64,000 nucleotides of DNA, taken from an uncultured Prevotellaceae bacterium (lineage in GTDB: Bacteria > Bacteroidota > Bacteroidia > Bacteroidales > Bacteroidaceae). The notes beneath the pieces are model-generated. The model searched no databases, was not told the DNA's origin, and worked only from the letters and a program-made list of their open reading frames with translations. The translations under genes were made by a program, and so were the position numbers. This document shows positions 15,660 to 23,387 of the stretch, piece by piece; the first letter of the stretch is position 1; each line of letters begins with the position of its first letter. The stretch covers positions 1 through 64,000 of the forward strand of contig CAMVDV010000012.1 of assembly GCA_947166305.1 (NCBI GenBank), in the 5' to 3' direction.

Positions 15660-16280
15660 TCACTTGTTTTTTTGTTGTTGATACTTGGGGTTGATGTAGC
15701 ACTCAGGGTCGTAGGGCAGGAAGCAGGCCCTCGACACGTCGGAGCCCGTCTTGTCGACTTCGATGCCGTAGTTGAAGCCCACAAGGTCGCGCATGAAGTC
15801 GAACTGCTCCTTGAACGTCATGCCCAGCGTGCGCTCAGGCAGTGTCACCACCCACTTCACACCGCGTCCCCTCGGCGACACGAAGCACAGTTCCGTCTCT
15901 ATGTGGCTGTCGGCACTCAGTTGCTCCCTTAGGCTCTTTGCCTCATCGAGAGAAGCCAGGTCGTCGAAGTCAAGGCAGATGAACGGCGACCGCATAAGCA
16001 GTCCGTCCATCTTCCTGTAGGAGAAGATGCCCGAAAAGGTGGCATACATGAAGCTCAGCACCTTGAGTTCCCTTTCCTTCTGCTCCGCCTCAGACGGCTC
16101 TTGCACCATCAAGTCCCTCAGCAGCTGTGTCGCCTCGCGCGCACGTTCCGATTTAATATACTCGCCGACCCATTCTATGGTCTGCGTCTCCAGCGGCTTG
16201 TTCTGCGGCACCGCTTTTCCCGCCTTGTTCCGGTATCCTCTATCGAAGATGCTGAAACCGTTTGTGATAATTTTTGACAT
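15660..16280 (-). CDS. VirE N-terminal (BT4734-like) primase-type protein
   Basis: A 206-residue protein starting at MSKIITNGFSIFD (16280); an upstream in-frame ATG at 16358 would add 26 unrelated residues. The VirE-N domain shows RSPFICLDFDDLAS, whose D-x-D is like the metal-binding pair of archaeo-eukaryotic primases, then CFVSPRGRGVKWVVTLP and the C-terminal SRACFLPYDPECYINP, both family hallmarks. It probably acts with the VirE ATPase 3 bp downstream in DNA priming. No recombinase or relaxase is nearby, so autonomous replication is not supported. A promoter is at 16556-16586. Confidence 0.85.
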   Translation of the reverse strand: MSKIITNGFSIFDRGYRNKAGKAVPQNKPLETQTIEWVGEYIKSERAREATQLLRDLMVQEPSEAEQKERELKVLSFMYATFSGIFSYRKMDGLLMRSPFICLDFDDLASLDEAKSLREQLSADSHIETELCFVSPRGRGVKWVVTLPERTLGMTFKEQFDFMRDLVGFNYGIEVDKTGSDVSRACFLPYDPECYINPKYQQQKNK

Positions 16281-16555
16281 AGTTAGGCAAAATTTGCTTG
16301 TTTGCAAGATAGTCCGTCGCCCTGACCATGTCAAGGGCAACGCAAAGCCTTGCAACAAGCAGACACTTTGCCGCTCTGGGTTTACTCATGTCCGACGCAA
16401 GATGACGGCAGCCAGAAGGTCACCCTCACAATGCGACACAGCTATCGCAAAAAATAAAGAAAATGAAGCACAAAAAAGGAAGAAGAAGCACACACGGCTT
16501 CCCCTTCCTAACTATCCCACCTGGGTGACTCGCTTTTATATCGCTCGAGCCGCTA

Positions 16556-16586
16556 CAAAAGTAAGGGTTTTTGACGACACCACAAA
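16556..16586 (-). promoter_or_regulatory. Promoter for the VirE pair
   Basis: Minus strand: TTTG (16583-16586), 19 nt, TACTTTTG (16556-16563), which fits TAnnTTTG. The first certain start codon is 16280, leaving a ~270-nt leader with only a ~49-codon ORF (ATG near 16394) that I cannot assign. Confidence 0.7.
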
Positions 16587-16624
16587 ATTTTTTGCCAAAA
16601 TAATGCGGATTTTATAAAAAAATC

Positions 16625-16655
16625 TTTGAGCGAAAAGGAAAAACAGCTAACTTTG
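16625..16655 (+). promoter_or_regulatory. Promoter for the BspA-like lipoprotein gene
   Basis: Plus strand: TTTG (16625-16628), a 19-nt spacer and TAACTTTG (16648-16655), about 45 bp before the ATG at 16700. It is divergent from the VirE promoter 40 bp away. Confidence 0.8.
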
Positions 16656-16699
16656 TAGCGCTACAACTTAAAAACTGAACCGAAAACCGCTCCCGATAG

Positions 16700-17785
16700 A
16701 TGAATAACAGCCTCTCTCTCACTCTCCGTGCGCTCCTGTTCCTCAGCGCCATACTCCTCACCGCCTGCACTGGCACGGACGACATCATCGTCACCAACGG
16801 CAACACCGATGCCTGCGGAAACGTCATAGACCACATCGAAGTGCTCGACGCGGAAGGCGTGGCCGAGGCAGGGCACACCATCTATCGTCTCAGCTCAACC
16901 CTCTGGAAGATAGACGACATCACCTACAACGTCCTCCCCAATGGCATTGCCGTAGATAAGGCACAAAGCAAAGGTCAAGCCACGCCTGTGGAGCGAATCA
17001 AACTCAACGGACGCACATTGCCCCTCGTGGGCATCGGCGCAGGAGCATTCTCCGGATGCGCGGACATGACCGCCGTAAGCATCCCCCAGAGCGTGCTGAG
17101 CATTGGCGACCGCGCTTTCGACGGCTGCATCGGTCTCACGTCTGTGCGTCTTCCCGACGGCCTCACACACCTTGGCGAGAGTGCCTTCGTGGGTTGCACA
17201 GGCCTCACCGCTATTGCCCTGCCATCGGGCGTGGACAGCATAGCCGCCAAAGCCTTTGCCGGCTGCACCAATCTCGCTTCCGTCACGCTTCCTGCCTCTG
17301 TGCAGTATATTGCCCCCTTCGCCTTTCAAGGCTGTAGCAGGCTGACATCTTTTGTTGTCCCCGATGGTGTGAAAGGCATCGAGACTTCCGTTTTCGATGG
17401 TTGCACCAAGCTCGCTTCCGTCCGTCTTCCTGAGAGCGTCGGCGAGATAGGAGCCGCAGCCTTCCGTGACTGCCGCAGCCTTGCGTCCGTTGCCATCCCG
17501 AGCGGTGTGAAGCACATTGGCGACCTTGCTTTCTCTGGCTGTCGAAGCCTCACGGCCATTGCGCTTCCCTCTGCCGTACTGACCATCGGCACGTCGACAT
17601 TCTCCGGCTGCTCAGCGCTCACCAATGTCTATTGCTATGCAGCCGAGACGCCGCAGATTACCTCCGTCACGTTCACTGCCGAACAGCACAACGTCGCCAC
17701 GCTCCACGTCCCCTCGGCCGCTCTTTCCGACTACTTGTTCGACCTTCGCTGGAGCCAGTTCAAGAGCCTTGTGCCCCTCGACTGA
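16700..17785 (+). CDS. BspA-type leucine-rich repeat surface lipoprotein
   Basis: A 361-residue protein with a lipoprotein signal (ALLFLSAILLTAC, lipid cysteine C23). After a ~75-residue N-terminal part come about nine LRR_5 (Treponema/BspA-type) repeats of ~23 residues. The pattern is A-F-x-G-C-x-x-L-T-x-x-x-L-P-x-x-V-x-x-I-G, for example AFSGCADMTAVSIPQSVLSIGD, AFDGCIGLTSVRLP and AFRDCRSLASVAIP. The end is a typical cap (TNVYCYAAETPQI ... LHVPSAALSDYL). Such proteins bind host or other bacterial surfaces in oral and gut Bacteroidales. It ends 18 bp from the convergent HAD gene. Confidence 0.9.
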   Translation: MNNSLSLTLRALLFLSAILLTACTGTDDIIVTNGNTDACGNVIDHIEVLDAEGVAEAGHTIYRLSSTLWKIDDITYNVLPNGIAVDKAQSKGQATPVERIKLNGRTLPLVGIGAGAFSGCADMTAVSIPQSVLSIGDRAFDGCIGLTSVRLPDGLTHLGESAFVGCTGLTAIALPSGVDSIAAKAFAGCTNLASVTLPASVQYIAPFAFQGCSRLTSFVVPDGVKGIETSVFDGCTKLASVRLPESVGEIGAAAFRDCRSLASVAIPSGVKHIGDLAFSGCRSLTAIALPSAVLTIGTSTFSGCSALTNVYCYAAETPQITSVTFTAEQHNVATLHVPSAALSDYLFDLRWSQFKSLVPLD

Positions 17786-17803
17786 CGCTGAGGGTTTTTC
17801 TGA

Positions 17804-18475
17804 TTACTCTGATTGGTCGAATAATACTCCGTGTAATATCTCCTTTAGATGTCCGGTGCGGTGGATGTCGAGCCATGCTCCTTGCAGGCCTTCCCGACGC
17901 GCTGCCTCGACGTTTACCTGTGCATCGTCGATGAAGAGGCACCGATTGGCAGGGCTTCCCGTCAGCTTGACAGCCAGCCGGTAAATGGCCGGATCGGGCT
18001 TGGCAAGGTGTACTTCGTGCGAGACAAGCACATGGTCGAAGAGGTCGGCACAGGTGTAGCCATCCTCCGAGAAGCATCGGCGCTTGATTTCCTCCCAGTG
18101 CAGGTCGTTGGTGTTAGACAGCAGGTGGGTGTGCAGACCGCGTCGACGCAGTTCCTTTATCAGGTTGAGTCGCTCTTTGGGAATGTCTCCGAGACATGAG
18201 TTCCAAGCTTCCATGATGTCCTCTCGCGTGATGCCTTCCCTGCAATGGCTCTGAACGAGGCCGATGAATTCGTCGCTCGTCATCCGCCCTAACTGGTAGG
18301 CCGTGATGGCGTCACTGGCCGAGAGGCCTTGGCAAACGGTAGACGAGTGCTCGGCATCTGTTTTTACAAAGAACATTTCGGCATCGATGCCAAGCCTTCG
18401 GCAAGCCAGGCCCACGCTCTCCATGTCGAGGTTGAGCAGTACGCCGCCGAGGTCGAAGATTATATCACTTATCAT
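17804..18475 (-). CDS. HAD-superfamily hydrolase (subfamily IA, YihX-like)
   Basis: A 223-residue cytosolic phosphatase. Motif I is IIFDLGGVLLN (nucleophile D8; the second aspartate is replaced by G as in YihX-like members), motif II THLLSNTND, motif III lysine in HEVHLAKPDPAIY and motif IV CLFIDDAQVNVEAA. The cap domain lies between residues ~15 and 85. It is the last gene of the apparent thiamine-transport unit, 88 bp after the transporter gene. A role in dephosphorylating thiamine phosphates is possible from context only; sugar-phosphate phosphatase is the default reading. Confidence 0.88.
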   Translation of the reverse strand: MISDIIFDLGGVLLNLDMESVGLACRRLGIDAEMFFVKTDAEHSSTVCQGLSASDAITAYQLGRMTSDEFIGLVQSHCREGITREDIMEAWNSCLGDIPKERLNLIKELRRRGLHTHLLSNTNDLHWEEIKRRCFSEDGYTCADLFDHVLVSHEVHLAKPDPAIYRLAVKLTGSPANRCLFIDDAQVNVEAARREGLQGAWLDIHRTGHLKEILHGVLFDQSE

Positions 18476-18535
18476 TTACGATTTACTAACTGATAATTTA
18501 CGGTTTATTCTCGATTAGATTATTTCCTTTTCCTA

Positions 18536-18575
18536 AACTCTTAATTCTTAACTCTTAACTTCCTAACTTTCTAAG
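18536..18575. repeat. Heptad repeats (aactctt/aattctt) between pnuC and HAD gene
   Basis: Five or six 7-bp units (aactctt, aattctt, aactctt, aacttcc) follow the transporter stop codon. They are the same unit type as the array at 9472-9576. Confidence 0.75.
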
Positions 18576-19144
18576 CTCTTCATTTCCTTCCGCCACCGAC
18601 GATAACCGAAGACGGCAATGACGACGTAGAGCCCGTAGAGAGAGGCTTTGAAGGGAATGTCCTTGTGGAAATAGAGCACGCAGGTGACGATGTCCACGGC
18701 TATCCAGACAAACCACTGCTCCAGGTACTTGTGTGCCAAGGCCCAGACGCCCACGAGCGAAAGGGCTGTCGTGAAGGCATCGGCCACGGGGACAGTCGAG
18801 TCGGTGAACGTCGTCAGAAGCCACCATATCACTCCCCAAAGCACGAGGAAGATGATGCCCCAAAGTGTGGCCAGGCGCATCGGAATGTGTGAGATGGGCG
18901 TCTCTGTCTGCTTTACTCCATCGGCTGATGAGCTTCGCCACTTCCACCATCCGTAGCCAGTCATCATCAGATAGTAGAACTCCATGCCACAATCTGCGTA
19001 GATGCCTTTCTGATAATAGAGTGCGATGCCCAGTAGCTGCATGACTGCGCCGACTGCCCACATCCAGATGGAAGCCTTGTACTCCAGAAAGATGTAGGCA
19101 AGTCCCAGCACTGTCGTCGTGATGTCAAGCCAGTTTATTTGCAT
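18563..19144 (-). CDS. pnuT: PnuC-family vitamin transporter, probable thiamine transporter PnuT
   Basis: A 193-residue inner-membrane protein with about seven hydrophobic helices. PnuC hallmarks are near the N-terminus (AYIFLEYKASIWMWAVGAVMQLLGIALYYQKGIYADCGMEFYYLMMTGYGWWKW) and in the second half (YLEQWFVWIAVDIVTCVLYFHKDIPFKASLYGLYVVIAVFGYRRW). PnuC proteins carry nicotinamide riboside, but homologues under TPP-riboswitch control in Bacteroidetes have been assigned as thiamine transporters (PnuT). Here the upstream receptor gene carries a TPP riboswitch, which favours thiamine. It is followed by the HAD gene. Confidence 0.85.
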   Translation of the reverse strand: MQINWLDITTTVLGLAYIFLEYKASIWMWAVGAVMQLLGIALYYQKGIYADCGMEFYYLMMTGYGWWKWRSSSADGVKQTETPISHIPMRLATLWGIIFLVLWGVIWWLLTTFTDSTVPVADAFTTALSLVGVWALAHKYLEQWFVWIAVDIVTCVLYFHKDIPFKASLYGLYVVIAVFGYRRWRKEMKSLES

Positions 19145-19249
19145 TTTGTTAATTTACGATTTGACAATTTACGATTTACAATTTATTTACGATTGTGTTA
19201 TTTCGTAATTTATCTCCCTCTTAGTAGGTTAGGGGAGCCTTTAGCATTA

Positions 19250-19277
19250 ACGTTTTAACGTTTTAACGTTTTAACTT
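19250..19277. repeat. Octamer repeats (cgttttaa) after the receptor gene
   Basis: Three copies of the 8-bp unit cgttttaa plus a partial one directly border the stop codon of the TonB-dependent receptor. Confidence 0.75.
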
Positions 19278-19279
19278 TT

Positions 19280-21679
19280 TCAGAACTTCAGCGCAACGCT
19301 TCCCATGGCGGTGAAACCTGCTGCGGGGATGAAGCCAATCTGATAGTAGCGGTTGTCGTTCGGGTGACCGTAGTCGTCGCAAATGGTGCTGTAGACCCAT
19401 CCGCTTGATGCATATCGGGCATTGAAGAGGTTCGTCAGGCTCGTGCCAAAGACGACCTCGCGCAAGCCAAGCCATCTGCGGCAGGGTAGGGTGTAGGAGA
19501 GCTGGAGGTTGGACGTGGTGAAGGCAGGCAGCGAACGGTCTTTGTTCTCCGTGTTGTCGAGGTACTGACGGCTCACGAAATTGGTGTGCCAAGTGGCCTC
19601 GATGCCTTTCCAATGGAAGTTGATGAAGCCGTTGAGGAGCACGGAAGGCGAGAAGGCAAGTGTGGAATTGTCATAATGGATGGTGCGCCAGTCGTCTTCC
19701 CAATAGACGCTTGCTTCTTCGTCGAAGTCCAGGATGCGGTTGCGGCTCAAGGATGCGTTGCCCTCGACGGACAGCCATTTGGTGATGTCTGCTCCAGCCA
19801 TGAGTTCCACGCCCATGCGATAGCTCTTGCGGATGTTCGTGGTGAGCTTTTCGCCGATGTCGCTCTCTGCTCCAGTCTGCACGAACTGGTTCTTATAATG
19901 CATATAATAAAGGTTCGCGCCCGCGTGCCAATGCTTTCCTTGGTAGTTGTATCCCGCTTCTGTGTCGAAGACGCGTTCAGCCTTCGGAGCCGGGTAGTGC
20001 CCATTGTCGGTGTAGTTGTTGCGCTCTGGTTCTCGATGAGCTATGGCGTGGGAAGCGTAGGCAGTGTGTCCTCCCCCCGTCCAACTGATGCCAGCCTTGG
20101 GATTGCAAAAGTGGAAGTGGCGGTTGATGTCGAGATAGTGCTTGTCGTAGGTGCCGTCGCTCTGCTTCACGAACTTGTCGTTGTAGCCGTCGGTACGGTA
20201 CCCAACGTGTCGGTACTGCACATCGCCAAAGGCTTTCCAGCCGTCGCCGAAGCCGTAGGAAGCCTTGAGGAAGAGGCTGTGGTCGTCTTTCGTGGCGTCC
20301 GAATCGTAATAAGTGTAGCGTCCGTCTTTGAGCACTTCGGCCGCGATGGCTTCGTCCTTGATGTAGGTGACGTATCCGAAGTGGTTGCCCTTGAAGCGTT
20401 GCAAGGCCAGTCCACCGATGACGTCCCAGTGTTCGTCCTTATAGTTGACGTTCCCAATCAGACCGAAAGTGTGTTGCCGAAGCCCTTTCTGCCGCACCAC
20501 ATCGCTTTTCATCTCCTTACCTCCCGCCTTGAAATAGTTGAGTCCAAACTTCTTGGGAAGCTTGTTGTCGGGTCGGAACTCATCGTAGTAGCCGTAGCCA
20601 TAGGTGTAGTGAAGCGTGGCGGTGGTGCTCCAGTGCTGGTTGATGTCCCATGCCATGGAGAGCAGGTTGTGGTTTTGCTTGAAGTTGTCGGTGGTGCGCT
20701 TCCAGTAGGAACCGTCACTGAGCTTGTACCGATTGGTGAGGTAATTGCTTTTGGCATCCTGGGCGAAGTTGCCGTCTTCGTCGTAGGCAAGTGTCTCGTA
20801 GAGCGAGTTGTACTTTCCGAGGCCTCGGTCATAGAGGTCGCGATAGGTCTTGATGCCCGTTGCCTCGCCATAGGTGCCGTCCATGAGGCTCAGATCATTG
20901 TCGCCTGCCGTGACGCCGTTCCACGCCTGACCGGTGTATTCATAATTCCCGATGTTCTTGTATCTGAGGGTGAAGTGGTCGTTCGGAAGCCATGTGATGC
21001 CTCCGTAGTAACTTCCCGAGCGTCCGTCGGTGCCGTGCACGAAGCCGTCGGTCTGTGTCTGGTGCCATGCGCCGTCGATGATGAGTTGGTTCCATAAAAG
21101 ACCTGTGGAGGCCGAGACGCCGTAGTTCATCGTGTTGTAGGAACCGTAAGAGAAGTTGACTTCTGCGCTTGGCACGAGCGATGGCGCTGCCGTGGAGAGG
21201 GCAATAGTGCCGCCGAAGGCTCCGTCGCCATTGGTGCTTGTGCCCACGCCACGCTGTACTTGCACGCTTCCCAACAGGGCTGAGTAGCTGTTCATATTGA
21301 CCCAGAAGACACTCTGATCCTCGGGAGAGTTGAGAGGCACGCCGTCGAGTGTGACGTTGATGCGCGAGTCGCCTGCTCCTCTGATGCGCATGTAGGTGGT
21401 TCCAGTGCCGAGTCCATTCTCGCCCCAAGCCATGATGCCGGGTGTGCGAGCCAGTAGCATGGGCAGTTCTCGCCCGCTGCGTGAGTGCTCTTGAAGCTCT
21501 TTCTTCTGTACGTTGGTTACTGCAAACGGTGCATCTTTCTGTGCACGAATGCCTTTCACTACTATCTCCTGCATCTGCTCCATGCGTGTGGAGTCCTCTC
21601 TTGTCGCTTCCTGAGCGGATGTGGAGCCTGCCAACATCAGCAACACGGCAAGCATCAATGTCTTGTTCTCTCTGTTCAT
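19280..21679 (-). CDS. TonB-dependent outer-membrane receptor, probable thiamine receptor
   Basis: A 799-residue protein with a signal peptide (cleaved near STSAQ, residue ~23), a TonB box-like segment (MQEIVVKGIRA, ~36-46), a plug domain (residues ~50-165, with LLARTPGIMAWGENGLGTGTTYMRIRG and INVTLDGVPLNSPEDQ) and a 22-strand-type barrel rich in alternating aromatics, ending in ALKF with the terminal phenylalanine expected of beta-barrel proteins. It has no carboxypeptidase-like SusC extension. The leader contains a TPP riboswitch and terminator, so the ligand is most probably thiamine or a phosphorylated form. The next gene codes for a PnuC/PnuT transporter. Confidence 0.9.
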   Translation of the reverse strand: MNRENKTLMLAVLLMLAGSTSAQEATREDSTRMEQMQEIVVKGIRAQKDAPFAVTNVQKKELQEHSRSGRELPMLLARTPGIMAWGENGLGTGTTYMRIRGAGDSRINVTLDGVPLNSPEDQSVFWVNMNSYSALLGSVQVQRGVGTSTNGDGAFGGTIALSTAAPSLVPSAEVNFSYGSYNTMNYGVSASTGLLWNQLIIDGAWHQTQTDGFVHGTDGRSGSYYGGITWLPNDHFTLRYKNIGNYEYTGQAWNGVTAGDNDLSLMDGTYGEATGIKTYRDLYDRGLGKYNSLYETLAYDEDGNFAQDAKSNYLTNRYKLSDGSYWKRTTDNFKQNHNLLSMAWDINQHWSTTATLHYTYGYGYYDEFRPDNKLPKKFGLNYFKAGGKEMKSDVVRQKGLRQHTFGLIGNVNYKDEHWDVIGGLALQRFKGNHFGYVTYIKDEAIAAEVLKDGRYTYYDSDATKDDHSLFLKASYGFGDGWKAFGDVQYRHVGYRTDGYNDKFVKQSDGTYDKHYLDINRHFHFCNPKAGISWTGGGHTAYASHAIAHREPERNNYTDNGHYPAPKAERVFDTEAGYNYQGKHWHAGANLYYMHYKNQFVQTGAESDIGEKLTTNIRKSYRMGVELMAGADITKWLSVEGNASLSRNRILDFDEEASVYWEDDWRTIHYDNSTLAFSPSVLLNGFINFHWKGIEATWHTNFVSRQYLDNTENKDRSLPAFTTSNLQLSYTLPCRRWLGLREVVFGTSLTNLFNARYASSGWVYSTICDDYGHPNDNRYYQIGFIPAAGFTAMGSVALKF

Positions 21680-21723
21680 TTTAACTCTTTAACCTTTTAA
21701 CTCTTTAACTTTTTAACCTTTTA
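21680..21723. repeat. Short taactctt/taacctttt repeats in the receptor leader
   Basis: Five near-copies of an 8-9 bp unit (ttaactctt, taaccttt, taactcttt, aactttt, taacctttt) lie directly before the receptor ATG, where a ribosome-binding site would be. On the minus strand they read as A-rich 'ggttaaaagag' units. Confidence 0.7.
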
Positions 21724-21758
21724 TATAAAAAGAGGCCACGATGCGAAACATCATGACC
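21724..21758 (-). terminator. Riboswitch expression-platform terminator
   Basis: Minus strand: ggtcatgatg (21749-21758 complement) pairs with catcgtggcc (21734-21743 complement), with two G-T wobbles and a 5-nt loop. It is followed by ctcttttt. It lies between the TPP aptamer and the receptor start codon, as needed for transcription attenuation. Confidence 0.8.
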
Positions 21759-21787
21759 TTCCTTCTCTTTTCGATTGTTTTGTGTTC

Positions 21788-21868
21788 GACTCAATTCCTA
21801 CGGCAGTACTGGCTGCATCAGGTTCGAAGGTATAATCTCAGCCCCTCGTGGGGCACCCTTTTGATGTT
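21788..21868 (-). ncRNA. TPP (THI-box) riboswitch aptamer
   Basis: On the minus strand the conserved THI-box blocks appear in order: gggtgcc, the short P3 hairpin ccccacgagggg, ctgaga, cttcgaacctgat, gcagccagtactgc and cgtagga. A closing P1 helix forms from atcaa and ttgag. The order and spacing match the TPP aptamer. The likely promoter -7 box (TACCTTTG, 21877-21884) lies just upstream, so transcription starts near the aptamer. It controls the receptor and probably the transporter and HAD genes. Confidence 0.93.
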
Positions 21869-21984
21869 CGACGGTGCAAAGGTACGAAAAAAAGTGAAAA
21901 GTGAAAAGTGAAAAGCGAAAAATTTGCTGCCGCACTCCCTTTTTCTTCACACCAAAGGGGACTTTTGTGGAACTCTCAACCATC

Positions 21985-22040
21985 TTAATCCTCCCCCTAC
22001 AAGGGGAGGGACTTAGAGAGAGACCAGGAGGAGCGATAGT
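21985..22040. repeat. G-rich palindrome element
   Basis: cctccccctacaaggggagg followed by gacttagagagagacc. The palindrome plus 'ttagagaggg-acc' tail recurs at 62370-62410, and the ccctccattcccc variant occurs inside the C10 gene at 60832-60916. Confidence 0.7.
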
Positions 22041-22051
22041 TTTTTCTCCTT

Positions 22052-22342
22052 TTAACTTTTTAACTTTTTCACCTTTTGGGGAAACCATCCCTTCTCCACC
22101 CGCTTCCTTTGCTGAAACAATTCCAGGATAGACCAGAAGCAAGAGAAACTGAACACGCCAAGCAGTACCGACACATCGATGCTCTCCATCAGCAGCGAAG
22201 CGATGCATCCGCCGATTCCTGCAATGAGGTAGGCCGGCCAACAGCGCACGCCGAAGTGATACTCGCTCTTGATGACCAAGGGATGGAACACGCCGATGCA
22301 AAGGAAAGTGGCAAGGCCGAGAATGATGCCGTGGTAGTTCAT
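22052..22342 (-). CDS. Small DUF4491 membrane protein
   Basis: A 96-residue protein with three hydrophobic helices (GIILGLATFLCIGVFHPLVIKSEY, WPAYLIAGIGGCIASLLM, VLLGVFSFSCFWSILELFQQRKRV), a pattern found in the DUF4491 family of Bacteroidetes and Firmicutes. Function unknown. The last residues (KVKKLKS) are encoded by 'aactttttaacttttt' repeats, so the native C-terminus probably ended near GWFP. It has its own promoter at 22372-22402. Confidence 0.8.
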   Translation of the reverse strand: MNYHGIILGLATFLCIGVFHPLVIKSEYHFGVRCWPAYLIAGIGGCIASLLMESIDVSVLLGVFSFSCFWSILELFQQRKRVEKGWFPQKVKKLKS

Positions 22343-22371
22343 TTTTGCGGTGCGATTTCAGAATTCGGGTG

Positions 22372-22402
22372 CAAAAGTATAAAAAAATAGTGGAAGCACA
22401 AA
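22372..22402 (-). promoter_or_regulatory. Promoter for the DUF4491 gene
   Basis: Minus strand: TTTG (22399-22402), 19 nt, TACTTTTG (22372-22379), ~30 bp before the start at 22342. Confidence 0.75.
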
Positions 22403-22431
22403 ACTTTCGTATCGGAAACTTTTGGGAATAC

Positions 22432-22563
22432 CCTTCACGCGTTACCTAAAAACCCGACACATTTACCTTCACAACCCTTCACGTTACATTTGACAACACA
22501 CCACGTCGTGTTTGCCAATTCAACGTGTCGTGTTTGCCATCGTGACACGTTGCGTTCGCTCCA
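22432..22563. repeat. 22-bp tandem array, six units (upstream of UpxY)
   Basis: Units begin at 22432, 22454, 22476, 22498, 22520 and 22542. The first three share ccttcacg..ttac; the last three share the acgtgtcgtgtttgcca core found at 7146 and 44628. Divergence is gradual along the array while the 22-bp period is kept. It lies in the spacer ahead of the capsule-locus regulator gene. Confidence 0.85.
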
Positions 22564-22653
22564 CAACGCCGCCTCTTTTTCCCTTTATGTTCAGAAAAAC
22601 CACTTTATCGAAAAAAAAATGCAACATCGCGCGCGTATATAATAAATAATGTG

Positions 22654-22661
22654 TACCTTTG
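22654..22661 (+). promoter_or_regulatory. Possible -7 box upstream of UpxY
   Basis: TACCTTTG fits TAnnTTTG and lies 13 bp before the ATG at 22675. No TTTG is found 19-21 bp upstream, so the promoter is weak or depends on other factors. No inverted repeats of the kind that make capsule promoters invertible were seen around it. Confidence 0.4.
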
Positions 22662-22674
22662 TCATCAGAAAATC

Positions 22675-23277
22675 ATGGAAGAACCGGATTTCAGTTCACC
22701 AGTTTGCACGTCAGGGTCATCCACTGACGGCGGCGGAGCCGTACCCGACCTCCCATGGTTTTTAGTTTTTGTCAGGCCGCGCGCAGAGAAAGCCGTGCGC
22801 GACAGATTCCTTGGTTTGGGCCTTGAAGCCTATGCCGCCACGCACCACGAGACGCACGTCTGGCGGCGAGGCGAAAGGCGCAGGATTGAGAAAGTGCTCA
22901 TCCCCTCCATCGTTTTCGTTCGTATGGAAAAGAAGGACCGCACCACCGTAGAGCACAGCCCCGGCGTCGTCTCCCTCATGACCGACCCCGCCCGCAGGAA
23001 GCCAGGCATGAGCGGTTGGGACACGTTGGCCCGAGTCAGCCACTTCGACATGCAAGTCTTCATGCAGATGCTCCTGCAGGAAGACACCGAGGTGTGCTTC
23101 ACCGCCCGCGACTTCACCATCGGCGAGCAGGTGCGCATCAAGGACTTCGACCCCGCTTTCAGCCAGGCACAAGTGGTGCGTCTCTATGGCGACGCGAGGC
23201 CCTACGTCGGCCTACGCGTCAGCTTCCTCGGCTGCGCCTACATGCAGCTCCCCATCGACCGCATCGCCAAGCTCTGA
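22675..23277 (+). CDS. UpxY-family NusG-like transcription antiterminator
   Basis: A 200-residue protein from ATG 22675 (MEEPDF); an in-frame upstream start adds only eight residues. The N-terminal NGN domain reads PWFLVFVRPRAEKAVRDRFLGLGLEAYAATHHETHVWRRGERRRIEKVLIPSIVFVRM. The C-terminal KOW-like part has FTIGEQVRIKDFDPAFSQAQVVRLYGDARPYVGLRVSFLGCAYMQLPIDRI. It is the first gene of the polysaccharide cluster, exactly where Bacteroidales UpxY proteins sit; these keep RNA polymerase going through the long capsule operon by acting on the leader. No UpxZ-type partner follows. Confidence 0.88.
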   Translation: MEEPDFSSPVCTSGSSTDGGGAVPDLPWFLVFVRPRAEKAVRDRFLGLGLEAYAATHHETHVWRRGERRRIEKVLIPSIVFVRMEKKDRTTVEHSPGVVSLMTDPARRKPGMSGWDTLARVSHFDMQVFMQMLLQEDTEVCFTARDFTIGEQVRIKDFDPAFSQAQVVRLYGDARPYVGLRVSFLGCAYMQLPIDRIAKL

Positions 23278-23387
23278 CATTTGCGGCTCCGCGTTAGTCT
23301 CATTCCCTTACCTTTCCTTTCCTCTATCGTCTTGGTATCTACGATTATATGATGCCTTGTGCATATTGTCTTAAATCATTATAAGCA

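Noticed and set aside
16281-16427. A ~49-codon ORF upstream of VirE-N as a small regulatory protein
   Set aside because: It overlaps the VirE-N start in another frame and matches no family I recognise; noted only as part of the leader.
22343-22674. Invertible capsule promoter as in Bacteroides
   Set aside because: No pair of inverted repeats flanks the -7 box upstream of UpxY, and no Mpi-like recombinase is present.
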